From assembly GCF_014904815.1 (NCBI RefSeq), contig NZ_JACZFR010000001.1:62001-126000 (forward strand): a stretch of DNA of 64,000 nt, given 5' to 3'. A program made the position numbers and the translations under genes. Under the pieces are notes generated by a model that worked only from the letters and a program-made list of their open reading frames with translations, was not told the DNA's origin and did no database searches. Below, piece after piece: positions 9,333 through 18,170 of the stretch (position 1 is its first letter; the number at the start of each line of letters is the position of its first letter). The DNA comes from Microbulbifer taiwanensis (lineage in GTDB: Bacteria > Pseudomonadota > Gammaproteobacteria > Pseudomonadales > Cellvibrionaceae).

Positions 9333-10919
9333 ATGAATAATACGGAGCTGGTCTGCCTGCAGGCGCGCGGGCTCTTGTCACAGGGCCAGGTGCGAGAAGC
9401 CGTAGCGGCTATACGCACACTGCTCGACGCGCAGCCAGAGTATGCGGATGGCTGGTTGGTTTTGAGCGAAATCCAGGCTGCAGCGGGTAATTTCCAACAG
9501 GCCTCGATGGCCTGCGACAGGGCCCTGTCTCTGGCGCCGAATAGTATCGATGCGCTGCTGCAGTACTGCCGTTGCGGCCTCGCAGCGGGATCTGCAAGCA
9601 ACCGGGTTCAATCTTATGCACTGCAGCTGGCGGAAATGGCATTGGCGGATCCCCATCAGCTCAACGAGCTGGGCAGGATATTCGCGTCCATGGAACAGCA
9701 TGAGATGGCGGAAGCGCAATATCGCCATGCGATAGGGTTGCGTGGAGATGAACCGGGTTTTTATTACAACCTCGCCACGGCCCAGAGATTTCTCGGGAAA
9801 TTATCGGACGCCGAGGAATCCCTGCGCCGGGTGTTGGAGCTGAATCCCCGCGACAGCGAAGCCTACCTGTTGTTGTCCGGTCTGCGTCGACAGGATGGGG
9901 AGTTCAACCATATTGCCCCTATGCAGGCCCTTCTGGCGGACGGTGGTCTGCCCGCACGTGAAAGGGTCAACCTGCATTACGCACTCGCCAAGGAACTCGA
10001 GGACCTGGGGCATTACAAGGGGTCCTTTCAGCAGCTGGAGTCCGGTGCTCGCTTGCGGCGCCAGAATATGCGCTACAACCTGCAGGGCGATCTGGCAGTC
10101 ATGCAGTCCCTGCAGCGGAATTTTGATTCTGGGTTTTTTGCCAGGTGCGTCGCTGGTTGTGAATCGGTCGAGCCCATATTTATCCTGGGCATGCCGCGCA
10201 CCGGTAGCACCCTGCTTGAGCGTATCCTGTCATCGCACTCCCAGGTTCAGTCCGCCGGAGAGCTGAATAATTTTGCCCTGCAAATGATGAAAGCCGTGCA
10301 CTCTGCCAGTACCGGGAGCAGTGCGAGGCTTACCAAGCTGCAGCTGGTTGAAGCGAGTCGGGGAATCGATTTTGGCGCGTTGGGAGTGGCCTATATCGAC
10401 AGCACACGCTTGCTGACAGGCAAAAAGCCCCACTTTATCGACAAGCTGCCATTCAACTACCTGTATATTGGACTTATTCACGCGGCATTGCCCAACGCGA
10501 AAATAATCCATATGCAGCGCCATCCAATGGATACCTGCTACGCTATTTACAAACAGCTGTTCGAGAGTGCCTACCCTTTTTCCTATGATCTCGAGGAGTT
10601 GGGCAACTATTACCTGGCCTATCGACAATTGATGGATCACTGGCAGGAAGTGTTGCCGGGGCGCATCTGTGAGGTGCGCTATGAGGACCTGGTAGAGAAT
10701 GTTGAGGCCACGGCGCACCGGGTAATGGACTATTGCGGGCTGGAGTGGCAGGTCCAGTGCCTCGACTTCTATCGCAGTCGCGAGGCCTCCACAACCGCCA
10801 GTGCGGCCCAGGTGCGCCAGCCCATTTACAGTTCTTCAATCGGCAAGTGGAAGAATTACCGGCAGCAGTTGCAGCCGCTGGTCGGGATTCTGCAGGCGGG
10901 TGGGATAGAGGTTGATTAG
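9333..10919 (+). CDS. TPR-repeat sulfotransferase
   Basis: The 528-residue protein has an N-terminal array of tetratricopeptide repeats (about residues 5-230, such as LSEIQAAAGNFQQASMACDR and LRRVLELNPRDSEAYLLLSG). A PAPS-dependent sulfotransferase domain follows, with the 5'-phosphosulfate loop near residue 288 (GMPRTGSTLLERIL) and a conserved LPFNYLYIGLI region. This TPR-sulfotransferase architecture is common in marine Gammaproteobacteria, often next to TonB receptors. The acceptor is unknown. No signal peptide is seen. It lies directly downstream of the receptor but behind its terminator, so probably has its own promoter. Confidence 0.9.
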   Translation: MNNTELVCLQARGLLSQGQVREAVAAIRTLLDAQPEYADGWLVLSEIQAAAGNFQQASMACDRALSLAPNSIDALLQYCRCGLAAGSASNRVQSYALQLAEMALADPHQLNELGRIFASMEQHEMAEAQYRHAIGLRGDEPGFYYNLATAQRFLGKLSDAEESLRRVLELNPRDSEAYLLLSGLRRQDGEFNHIAPMQALLADGGLPARERVNLHYALAKELEDLGHYKGSFQQLESGARLRRQNMRYNLQGDLAVMQSLQRNFDSGFFARCVAGCESVEPIFILGMPRTGSTLLERILSSHSQVQSAGELNNFALQMMKAVHSASTGSSARLTKLQLVEASRGIDFGALGVAYIDSTRLLTGKKPHFIDKLPFNYLYIGLIHAALPNAKIIHMQRHPMDTCYAIYKQLFESAYPFSYDLEELGNYYLAYRQLMDHWQEVLPGRICEVRYEDLVENVEATAHRVMDYCGLEWQVQCLDFYRSREASTTASAAQVRQPIYSSSIGKWKNYRQQLQPLVGILQAGGIEVD

Positions 10920-10932
10920 AGTCGGGTAGATC

Positions 10933-11016
10933 GATCGCGGCCATGGGCGGATGGCCGCCCCGCCGCTCCTACAAAGGGTTATTCAGAACCCGTAGGAGCG
11001 GCCCATGGCCGCGATC
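10933..11016. repeat. REP-type palindromic pair
   Basis: GATCGCGGCCATGGGC (10933-10948) and its reverse complement (11001-11016) form outer arms. Inner arms CCGCTCCTAC and GTAGGAGCGG extend the pairing around a short AAGGGTT/AACCC stem. The left arm has an 11-nt interruption. It sits between convergent genes and could act as a bidirectional transcript end or RNA-stabilising structure, as known for REP doublets. Confidence 0.75.
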
Positions 11017-11034
11017 AATACTGGAAGTATCTGA

Positions 11035-13770
11035 TCAGTTGGAAACCCCGGGCAGCGCCCCCAGCAGCACCTCCCCTTTCTCTTTCAACGCCATACACAA
11101 TTGAATCTGCTCTTCAGTCTGCGCCAGGCTGCGCTGGTAGCCGGGCGCCTGGTCGCCGTATTTTCTGAACAGCTGCTGCACCTGCCCCAGCTTCTCCTCG
11201 TCGCAGAAGGCGCGGGCGAAGGCCGGGGTCTGGCGGCGCCACTGTTCCGGGATCTTTTTCACTACCTGCGCGAAGTTCTGCTGCAGCCACTGCCAGTTCT
11301 GCTCCTGCAATGCCGGTTCCGCCAGGCCGTGCTGTATCAGTCCGAATGCTTCGCGGGCGCCCATCTGCTCTGCCAGCGCCAGCTTGTGGATCCTGTCCAG
11401 CTGTTTCGGATTGTTGCTGCTGCCGATGGCGTTGGCGCTGGCGCTGTCGAAGCGCGGGTCATCCAGTTCCGCGCGCACTTCTATCAGGTGGTCCAGGAAA
11501 TCCTCACCGGCGTCCTGTACCGCTACCGTCAGTGCGGCTTCGTAGAGGTCGGAGTCCAGGGCCTCTTCATCGCGTTTGCGCTGGTATCCGGTAAAGGCCT
11601 CGGCCCTGTCCATCAGTGTCTTGCGCGCGTCGGGATCGGCGGCGACCAGGGCCATAAAGCTCAGCAGTTCGCTGTACAGCAGCTGCTCCTCACTGTCGGG
11701 GCTGTCGGCGGTATTTTCGAGTATCGGCAGGTACAGGTTCTGGGTGAAGTTGAGGAATGCCGGTTGTTCTTCTTCCACCAGGTAATTCTGGCGGTATTTC
11801 TGCAAATAGCGCAGCGGTGCGACCACCACCTGGCGCTTGTCCGCCGCGGCGGACTGGCGCACTACTTCCAGCAGCGTGGACTCCGGCAGACTGCCGGCCT
11901 CGAAGGCGGCGAAGGCGCTGTCTATAATGGCCAGCTGTTCGGTGGGTGTGAATTTGCTGAAGCGTTTGATCAGTGCCTGCCACTGGTCGTCGGCCAGGGT
12001 CCAGCGGTAGTAGCCGCTGCCCTGGGCATTGGGCAGCAGCCATTCGGGGCAGCTGCCGCCGGGGATCTGCACTTCCTGCTCGACACTGGTCAGCATCAGG
12101 CATTGCTGCACATTGTTGCTGCTGCTGAAACAGAAAGGGATGCTCCAGTGCTGATCCGAAGTGGGAATCGGCGAGCCGAGCGGTTTGTAGCGGCTCTGGC
12201 GTACCAGCAGCTTGGCCTGCCCGCCTTCTGCGCAGTCCACGACAATATCCAGCTGCGGCACGCCTTTCTGTTCGACGAAGCTGCGGAAAGTTTCGGTCAG
12301 TTCCGGCGTATTGGTCTCCTCGCCGATTACCTCGTAGAAGGCCGGCGAGTCGGCCTCGCCGTCGGCGAAGTTCTCGATATAGCGGCCCAGGGCCGGGCGG
12401 AATTTGTCCGCGCCGAAGTAGTTGTCCACCATATGGATAACGCCGAGGCTCTTGGCGTAGGTGATGGCATCGTAGGCGTTGCGGATATTGTTGTTGTCGG
12501 TGACCGGCTCGCGGATGGCGCGAGTGCTGGCCAACGAATCCAGTTGCATCGCGCTGATGGCGCGCACCGCGGCGTTGAGGTCGTGGCCGCCGTTGGGTTC
12601 GTAGATGGTCAGTGCCAGCGGCGTGCCCCAGGTGGAGAATCCCTCTTTCAACCAAAGGTCGTCCCACCAGGGCGGGGTGACCAGGTTGCCGAACCACATA
12701 TGGGCGATTTCGTGGGCGTGCACACCGAGCAGCGCCAGGCGCGCGCCCGGGGCCGGCTTGTCTCCGACCAGGATACGCTGCTCGCGATAGGTGATGGCCG
12801 CGGACAGTTCGGTGGCGCCGCTGGGCCACTGGGGCGCGGCGACGATATCCAGTTTCTCGAACGGATAGGGGCGCTGCAGTTGCGTCTCGAAGATCTCCAC
12901 CATGCGCGGGGTGATATCGAGAATGTAATTCATATCGCCGCCGCGGCCCTTGCGCGCGAAGCCGCGCAGCGGTATGGGTTCCTTGCGGTACTGGTTGGCC
13001 GGGATCGCCGGGCGCTCCACCACATCGAAGGGGCCCACCGACAGTGACAGCAGGTAGGTGGACATGGGGCGGGTGGTGGCGAAGGTGACTTTTTCCAGGC
13101 CTTCGCCCGCGGGCTCGCGCTTCAGTTCCGCGCCGTTGCTGATGGCCGCGTAGCCCTCGGGCACGGTCAGGCTGATATCGAAGGGTGCCTTCATGCCCGG
13201 CTCGTCGAACCCGGGCAGGTACTTGCGCGCCTGGATGGACTCGGATTTGGCCAGCGCATAGGCATCGCCCTTCTCCTCCACCTTGAACAGGCCGGCCAGG
13301 TTGCGGTCGTAGTCGGCGCTGTAATCGATACGCAGGGTAAATTCGCCCGCGGGAATCTCCTCGGCAAAGCCGACCCTGGCCACACCGCTATCCAGTACCT
13401 CCTGGTATTGCGCCGCTACTGTTCTGCCGTCGGCGAGAGTCGCGCCGATATCGCCGACGCGGATGTTCTTGCCGTGCAGCCAGATATGGTCGGCGGCGTT
13501 GGCCATCTGGATATCGATCTCCACACTGCCGGAAAAGTCGTCGCGGCGCGGGTCCAGCTCCAGGTCGAGGCGGTAGGCCTCGGGGCGCACGCCCTCCGGC
13601 AGGCGGCCCTCGGGGGCATCGCTGTAATCGACCTGTTCCACTGCCGCTTCGGTGGTCACTTCGGCGGTGGTTTTCTGTTCGGAGTCTGCGGGTGTTTTCT
13701 CTGGCTGGCCGCAGGCTGCCAGCGCCAGCAGCGGCGCGGCCAGCAGGCAGCGCAGGATGGTTTTATTCAT
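11035..13770 (-). CDS. M1-family metallopeptidase lipoprotein, variant substrate motif
   Basis: The 911-residue protein starts with a lipoprotein signal (LLAAPLLALAACG) and carries the M1 zinc motif HEIAHMWFGN plus downstream LKEGF, near residue 352. It therefore looks like a cell-envelope aminopeptidase related to aminopeptidase N. The exopeptidase motif, usually G[AG]MEN, reads SGATEL here. The glutamate is kept, but the methionine and asparagine are not, so substrate preference or activity may differ. An ERAP1_C-like helical C-terminal region follows. Two more M1 lipoproteins lie in this window (24704-27412, 35796-38471) and keep GAMEN. Confidence 0.88.
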   Translation of the reverse strand: MNKTILRCLLAAPLLALAACGQPEKTPADSEQKTTAEVTTEAAVEQVDYSDAPEGRLPEGVRPEAYRLDLELDPRRDDFSGSVEIDIQMANAADHIWLHGKNIRVGDIGATLADGRTVAAQYQEVLDSGVARVGFAEEIPAGEFTLRIDYSADYDRNLAGLFKVEEKGDAYALAKSESIQARKYLPGFDEPGMKAPFDISLTVPEGYAAISNGAELKREPAGEGLEKVTFATTRPMSTYLLSLSVGPFDVVERPAIPANQYRKEPIPLRGFARKGRGGDMNYILDITPRMVEIFETQLQRPYPFEKLDIVAAPQWPSGATELSAAITYREQRILVGDKPAPGARLALLGVHAHEIAHMWFGNLVTPPWWDDLWLKEGFSTWGTPLALTIYEPNGGHDLNAAVRAISAMQLDSLASTRAIREPVTDNNNIRNAYDAITYAKSLGVIHMVDNYFGADKFRPALGRYIENFADGEADSPAFYEVIGEETNTPELTETFRSFVEQKGVPQLDIVVDCAEGGQAKLLVRQSRYKPLGSPIPTSDQHWSIPFCFSSSNNVQQCLMLTSVEQEVQIPGGSCPEWLLPNAQGSGYYRWTLADDQWQALIKRFSKFTPTEQLAIIDSAFAAFEAGSLPESTLLEVVRQSAAADKRQVVVAPLRYLQKYRQNYLVEEEQPAFLNFTQNLYLPILENTADSPDSEEQLLYSELLSFMALVAADPDARKTLMDRAEAFTGYQRKRDEEALDSDLYEAALTVAVQDAGEDFLDHLIEVRAELDDPRFDSASANAIGSSNNPKQLDRIHKLALAEQMGAREAFGLIQHGLAEPALQEQNWQWLQQNFAQVVKKIPEQWRRQTPAFARAFCDEEKLGQVQQLFRKYGDQAPGYQRSLAQTEEQIQLCMALKEKGEVLLGALPGVSN

Positions 13771-13891
13771 AGTTGATCGCTAATTCGGCAATGTGGTTTT
13801 GGCGAAGGGGCCATTGTAGCGGTTTGGGTGGGAATTGCCGAAGGCGGGGGAAAAGCGGGGACCAGCGATCGTTGGCCCCATTCATATCCTC

Positions 13892-14032
13892 GTCATACCG
13901 GCGAAGGCCGGTATCCAGTTCGGTGGCGCCTGGATTAGGTAGCGCTCCTGCGCCACGCCCTTCGGGCCATTCGCTTCGCGAATGCTCGCTACGGCATCCA
14001 TGCCTTCGCAGTCCGGCTTTCGCCGGAATGAC
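13892..14032. repeat. 141-bp inverted-end element, copy A
   Basis: The ends GTCATACCGGCGAAGGCCGG and CCGGCTTTCGCCGGAATGAC are inverted repeats with two mismatches. The 141-bp interior (GGTAGCGCTCCTGCGCCACG, CGCTACGGCATCCATGCC) matches copies B and C nearly base for base. It has no open frame of interest. Non-autonomous (MITE-like) element, inferred. Confidence 0.8.
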
Positions 14033-14043
14033 GTTAGTGCTCT

Positions 14044-14221
14044 GTAGATACTCTGTTGCAAAACAAACTTATACTGGCTCGTCATACCGGCGCAGGCCGG
14101 TATCCAGTTCGGTGGCACCTGGATTAGGTAGCGCTCCTGCGACACGCCCTTCGGGCCATTCGCTTCGCGAATGCTCGCTACGGCATCCATGCCTTCGCAG
14201 TCCGGCTTTCACCGGAATGAC
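14044..14221. repeat. 141-bp inverted-end element, copy B, with 23-bp leader
   Basis: The core at 14081-14221 is the second 141-bp copy. A 23-bp leader (14044-14066, containing CTCTGTTGCAAAACAA) precedes it by 14 nt. The same leader at the same 14-nt distance precedes copy C at 52384. Copies A and B are 48 bp apart and together fill most of the 513-bp gap between two minus-strand genes. Confidence 0.8.
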
Positions 14222-14283
14222 CATAGCCCTCTGCAGGGGCGAACCTTGTGTTCGCCCGTGTATCCGGATAGCGAAAATCCCGA

Positions 14284-15834
14284 CTAAAGGTGCGGCACCG
14301 TCAGCCTGGAAACCCGGCTGCCGCGATAGGGCACCACTATTTCATAGTTGGTGTCGGCGGGCTTCTGGTAGATCAGCCCCTCGGTATCTATCGCCAGGGT
14401 CACCCTGTGTCCCACCGGCACGTCGTAACTGGTGGTGAAAAACTCTGCGCTGATTTTCTGCTCGCGCCCCACCTCGGCGTTGTGCAGCGTGATCGGGGCG
14501 TGCGTGATCAGGCGGCCCATACCGAGGGCATCCGTATCGTACAGATGCAACTGGAGCTGCACTTCCGGCTTGCTCGGTTTTATCCACAGCTCCAGCGACG
14601 CCGTGCCGCGGATTTTCAATGTGCTCCACTGCAGCGGCGACTGGTATTCGATGGCGTGGTAGCCGTTGATGGCGGGCATATAGGTGTAGACGGGAATACC
14701 GAAACCCTCCAGCGCGTCGGACACGATCGGGATACCGGTGCCGGCCGCTGTATCGGCGCCGCCGTGGAACTCGTTGCTCCAGCGCCAGCCGGAATAGGGG
14801 CTGCTCCTGAGACTGCCGTTACCGAAATAGGTCAGGCGCGGGTGCAGGTACCAGTGGCTGCTGTTCTGTGTCACCGGGAAATCGTCGAACTGCTCCAGGC
14901 GATTGCTGATGCGCACCGTCATATCCACTTTGGGTTCGCGGTCTATGCCGTTGTCCTCGCCCTTCAGGTAGCGGTCGAACCAGCGGAAGCTGGTGGCCCA
15001 GATATGGCCGCGGTTACCGCCCAGGGTTTCGGTCACCGCGTGGGTGCCCGGGTTCAACAGCAGTTTCTTCGGGCCCTCCAGCAGTGTGTAGAGATCCGTC
15101 ATGCTGTTGGGTTTGAACAGGTAGTCGGCGAAGTTGTTCGACATCAGCACGGCGGTGCCATTGGCGTTGAGCGCGTCGGCAAAGCCGAGGGCCGAGCGCG
15201 GTGCGGCGAATTCGATGACGCCGTCAATATTGTGGCCACCGCGCAGGTCGCTCCAGACCTGGTCGATATAGGACTCGCGCTGGAAGGCGGTGTTCACCAG
15301 CAGTGTGCCCCACACCAGGTTCACCGTCTCGTTGGGGTAGAGCCCCTCCACCACGTCGGACCAGCCGGACAGTGCCGCCACCGCATCCACACGCGGGTCC
15401 GCGGCAGCGCCCAGCAGGGAGAGGCCGGCGCCGTAGGAGATGCCCGCCATGCCCAGCTTGCCCACCGGGTAGTTGGCCTCCAGCCAGTCGATCAGCACAC
15501 TGACGTCGCTGAGGCTGTTGCCCCCGGCCACATCCACCAGGCCGCCGGACTGGCCGAAACCGCGGGTGGAGTAGCTCATCACCAGGTAGCCCTTCTCGGC
15601 CAGCGCCTTCGCCTGCAGCAGGTACTGGTGCTTGTCCAGCGCCCAGCTGTTGGTGAACAGAACCGTGGGGTAGCCGCCGGCGGGCGGTGGTGCATCGGGC
15701 AGGAACAGGTTGGCGTCCAGTTCCGTGCCGTCGAAGCTGGTGATATCCAGGTCGGGAATAAACTGCGGCGCGGCCCAGGCCTGCGCCGCCAGCAGGGCGC
15801 CGCCGAGCAGCGCCAGTAGCGGGGAGCATTTCAT
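14284..15834 (-). CDS. Secreted S15/CocE-type alpha/beta hydrolase
   Basis: The 516-residue protein has a cleavable signal peptide (LLGGALLAAQAWA|AP). Its alpha/beta-hydrolase domain has nucleophile Ser133 in GISYGA. A C-terminal jelly-roll-like region (about 370-510, ending VPYRGSRVSRLTVP) is typical of X-Pro dipeptidyl-peptidase/CocE family members. Known relatives cleave X-Pro dipeptides or esters; the substrate here is not deducible. Periplasmic or secreted. A TetR-type dyad sits 32 bp upstream of the start codon and may control it. Confidence 0.85.
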   Translation of the reverse strand: MKCSPLLALLGGALLAAQAWAAPQFIPDLDITSFDGTELDANLFLPDAPPPAGGYPTVLFTNSWALDKHQYLLQAKALAEKGYLVMSYSTRGFGQSGGLVDVAGGNSLSDVSVLIDWLEANYPVGKLGMAGISYGAGLSLLGAAADPRVDAVAALSGWSDVVEGLYPNETVNLVWGTLLVNTAFQRESYIDQVWSDLRGGHNIDGVIEFAAPRSALGFADALNANGTAVLMSNNFADYLFKPNSMTDLYTLLEGPKKLLLNPGTHAVTETLGGNRGHIWATSFRWFDRYLKGEDNGIDREPKVDMTVRISNRLEQFDDFPVTQNSSHWYLHPRLTYFGNGSLRSSPYSGWRWSNEFHGGADTAAGTGIPIVSDALEGFGIPVYTYMPAINGYHAIEYQSPLQWSTLKIRGTASLELWIKPSKPEVQLQLHLYDTDALGMGRLITHAPITLHNAEVGREQKISAEFFTTSYDVPVGHRVTLAIDTEGLIYQKPADTNYEIVVPYRGSRVSRLTVPHL

Positions 15835-16187
15835 CGTTTTCTCTCGTTTCCGTTATTATTTTTGTGACCAGTTGGTCTGCGCTGGTCAACTGCTGACTAT
15901 AAGAGCTGTCGGCTCCGCCCTGGGCCGTGAGGTGCGAGAACTGAGAAGCTCTTCTCGGTCATTGGCGTCTGCTGCGTCTAGCCGCAGGTCCCGGAATCCC
16001 TGAGTTGTACGGACTTTTAAGTCCGAAAAAATCCAACGGAATCCGGGCGCTGGTCTAAAATTGTTCTTTTTTTGTACAGTGAAAACCGGTAGGGTGTTGG
16101 CTTCCGTGCTCTTTCCCCTGGTAAGAGCCCAGGGAAGAATGCTCAGCCACGGAGGGCCCGCAAGAATCAACCTCGGTGGCTAGAACT
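15835..16187. other. Divergent intergenic region
   Basis: This 353-bp gap lies between divergently transcribed genes. It contains the GACCAGTTGGTC dyad near the left gene. The rest is moderately AT-rich near 16060 and holds no ORF with a recognisable product. Promoters for both genes are expected here, but none is clear. Confidence 0.5.
15866..15877. promoter_or_regulatory. TetR-type operator-like dyad
   Basis: GACCAGTTGGTC is a perfect palindrome of the kind bound by many TetR-family repressors. A related half TGGTCAACTG follows 5 bp on. It lies 32 bp upstream of the hydrolase start codon on the minus strand. No tetR-like gene is adjacent, so any regulator would act from elsewhere. Confidence 0.4.
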
Positions 16188-17723
16188 ATGTTTCCACGCA
16201 CCCTCACGCTGTTGGTAATTTGTTTCGGGTTTGTCCTGGCAGGCTGTAAAGAGCAGAACCTGGGTCAAGAAACCTGGTACCAGGTGGATACAGACAACTT
16301 CCGCATCGTCACCAACGGCGATCCGGCCGCCGTAAAGACTCTCGCCTCAGACCTGGAGCGCTACCGTGCCGTGGCCCTGAAGCTGCTCGGTGCCAGCCAG
16401 GAGAGTGAGAAGCTCACCATCTACGCCGCTGCCGACCGCCGCAGCTACGCCGGCCTGGTGGGCGAGGAGCTGGCGGAAATGACCAACGGTCTCTTCGACA
16501 CCACCGCCCAGGGCAGCTACGCGCTGGTCAACCTGGACGGCCGCAGTGGCAAGCGCCAGTTGCAGGCGCGCGAGTTCCTGTTCCACGAGTACACCCACTT
16601 CCTCAGCTACAACGGCAACACCACCCACTACCCCTACTGGTACAGCGAGGGCTTTGCCGAGTTTATGTCCACCATGACATTCAGCGCGGACGGTCGCTAC
16701 CAGCTGGGTGCCATTCCGGAAGAGCGCGCCATGACCCTGCTCTTCACCAGCCCCGTGCCGCTGGAGGAGCTGCTGCGCGCAACTGTGTCCAACACGCCGG
16801 ACAATGAGAAGGGCCGCATCTATGCCAGCGGCTGGATGCTGGCGCACTGGCTGATCATGGAGAGCGGCAAGGTCGAGCAGTTCAAGGACTATGTGCAGGC
16901 TTTCAACAATGGTGCGGATCCGGTAGAGGCGTTGGAGAAATCTTTCGGTATGTCCCTGGCCGAGATCGACGAGCAATATGAAGCCATGTTCCAGGACGGC
17001 AGCTTCGATCTCGCCGGCGGTCCGGTGCCGGCGGACTTCCGCGAGGCGAACCCCGCGGTGCGCCAGCTGTCCCCGCGAGACGCCGTGGCTGAAGTCGGAC
17101 AGTTCCTGGTGATGTCCGGTTACAACCTCGCGGGACTGGCGAAATTGTTCAAGTATGCGCACCTGGCCGGCGTCGACAGCCCGGAACTGACCGCGGTGCA
17201 GGCGGATGCGGAAACTCGCATCGGCAACTTCGACCGCGCCGAGCAGCTGTTGGCGACTGTGCCGGCGGCCCACCGCGGCGAGTTCTGGTACCAGAACACC
17301 GAGGCCTGGCTGGGGCTCAACCGCCAGGTCAACCTGCCCGGTGAGGCGCGCGACCGCGCCTACCTGAAGCGGGTGCGCGACAAGTTCGTCTTCCTGGTCA
17401 ACAATGACTCCGACACGGCGTCCAACTGGTTCGGGCTCGCCATGACCATGGAGATGCTCGGCTACCCGCGGGACAAATACGTGGAAATGCTCGAGCAGGC
17501 CTACCTGCGCGCCCCGCGCGAAGCACATATCGCCCAGTGGCTGGCGCACGAGCTGTACGAGCAGAAGGATGCAGAATTCTTCGCCCGCGTCGCCAAGCCG
17601 CTGATGCTGGAGATGGAGAGCGAGGACGAGTATCAGCAGATGAAACTGATGTTGGCGGAGCTGCAGCCCAAGCCCAAGTCGAAAGACAAGCAGCACGCCA
17701 GGCTGGCGCAGAGCGAAGAGTAA
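16188..17723 (+). CDS. Peptidase-MA-like lipoprotein (HExxH)
   Basis: The 511-residue lipoprotein has the signal CFGFVLAGC with the lipid cysteine after VLAG. It has a zinc-protease motif HEYTHFLSY followed by a glutamate in WYSEGFAEF, the gluzincin pattern of DUF1570/peptidase-MA-like proteins (about residues 140-175). The C-terminal half is helical and TPR-like (AEQLLATVPAAHRGEFWYQN). The ATG at 16188 is chosen because it gives the short lipoprotein signal; the GTG at 16176 adds only four residues. Physiological substrate unknown. A terminator lies 15 bp after the stop. Confidence 0.75.
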   Translation: MFPRTLTLLVICFGFVLAGCKEQNLGQETWYQVDTDNFRIVTNGDPAAVKTLASDLERYRAVALKLLGASQESEKLTIYAAADRRSYAGLVGEELAEMTNGLFDTTAQGSYALVNLDGRSGKRQLQAREFLFHEYTHFLSYNGNTTHYPYWYSEGFAEFMSTMTFSADGRYQLGAIPEERAMTLLFTSPVPLEELLRATVSNTPDNEKGRIYASGWMLAHWLIMESGKVEQFKDYVQAFNNGADPVEALEKSFGMSLAEIDEQYEAMFQDGSFDLAGGPVPADFREANPAVRQLSPRDAVAEVGQFLVMSGYNLAGLAKLFKYAHLAGVDSPELTAVQADAETRIGNFDRAEQLLATVPAAHRGEFWYQNTEAWLGLNRQVNLPGEARDRAYLKRVRDKFVFLVNNDSDTASNWFGLAMTMEMLGYPRDKYVEMLEQAYLRAPREAHIAQWLAHELYEQKDAEFFARVAKPLMLEMESEDEYQQMKLMLAELQPKPKSKDKQHARLAQSEE

Positions 17724-17737
17724 ATCTTTTGTAGCGA

Positions 17738-17770
17738 AGAACCCCGGCCCGACGCCGGGGTTCTTTATTT
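17738..17770 (+). terminator. Rho-independent terminator
   Basis: An 11-bp stem AGAACCCCGGC/GCCGGGGTTCT with a CCGAC loop is followed by TTATTT. It ends the peptidase-MA-like gene. It also lies beyond the 3' end of the convergent DUF4287 gene, where its T-tract is poor. Confidence 0.85.
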
Positions 17771-17791
17771 ATACTGGACGGCCGCGGTCGG

Positions 17792-18022
17792 TTACCTGTC
17801 ACCCTCGGACTTGGTGCCCTTGAGAAGTGCATAGATGGCCATTGCATGGCCGTGCCCCAGGGCAAACTCCGCCTTCAGCCAGGTGGTGATTTCCCCCGCC
17901 TTGACGCCGCCCTTTAACAGGCGCCCCTCCATAAAGCCTTTTTCTGCGGCCAGCTTGCGGAAATCATCGGGACTCTGACCGGTCTTGGTCTGGATACTGT
18001 CGAGATAGGCCTGGAACGACAT
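17792..18022 (-). CDS. DUF4287 small protein
   Basis: The 76-residue protein MSFQAYLDSIQTKTGQSP... matches the DUF4287 pattern (a helical protein with GWLKAEF/GHGHAMAIYALLKG-like ending). The ATG at 18022 is chosen over a longer frame because AGGGAG lies about 7 nt upstream and the added sequence is not protein-like. Function is unknown; the family is often found as a stand-alone cytoplasmic protein or fused to a DUF5655 domain. Confidence 0.75.
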   Translation of the reverse strand: MSFQAYLDSIQTKTGQSPDDFRKLAAEKGFMEGRLLKGGVKAGEITTWLKAEFALGHGHAMAIYALLKGTKSEGDR

Positions 18023-18170
18023 GCTGAACTCCCTGGTAGTGATTGGTTGAGGGTAAAAACGGGTTTTCAGTGCAGTGGTCGATTGGGAGGGCCGGGAATA
18101 GACAGGATTATCAGAATTAGGGTTTTCGCGCCGGATTGGGATTATCGGGAGACCCTTTGATATCGCTGGC

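Noticed and set aside
11101-13047. Very long plus-strand frame opposite the M1 gene
   Set aside because: Shadow frame of a GC-rich gene; no start context or domains. The same holds for 25289-27475, 31415-33232, 36123-38546 and 44949-46811.
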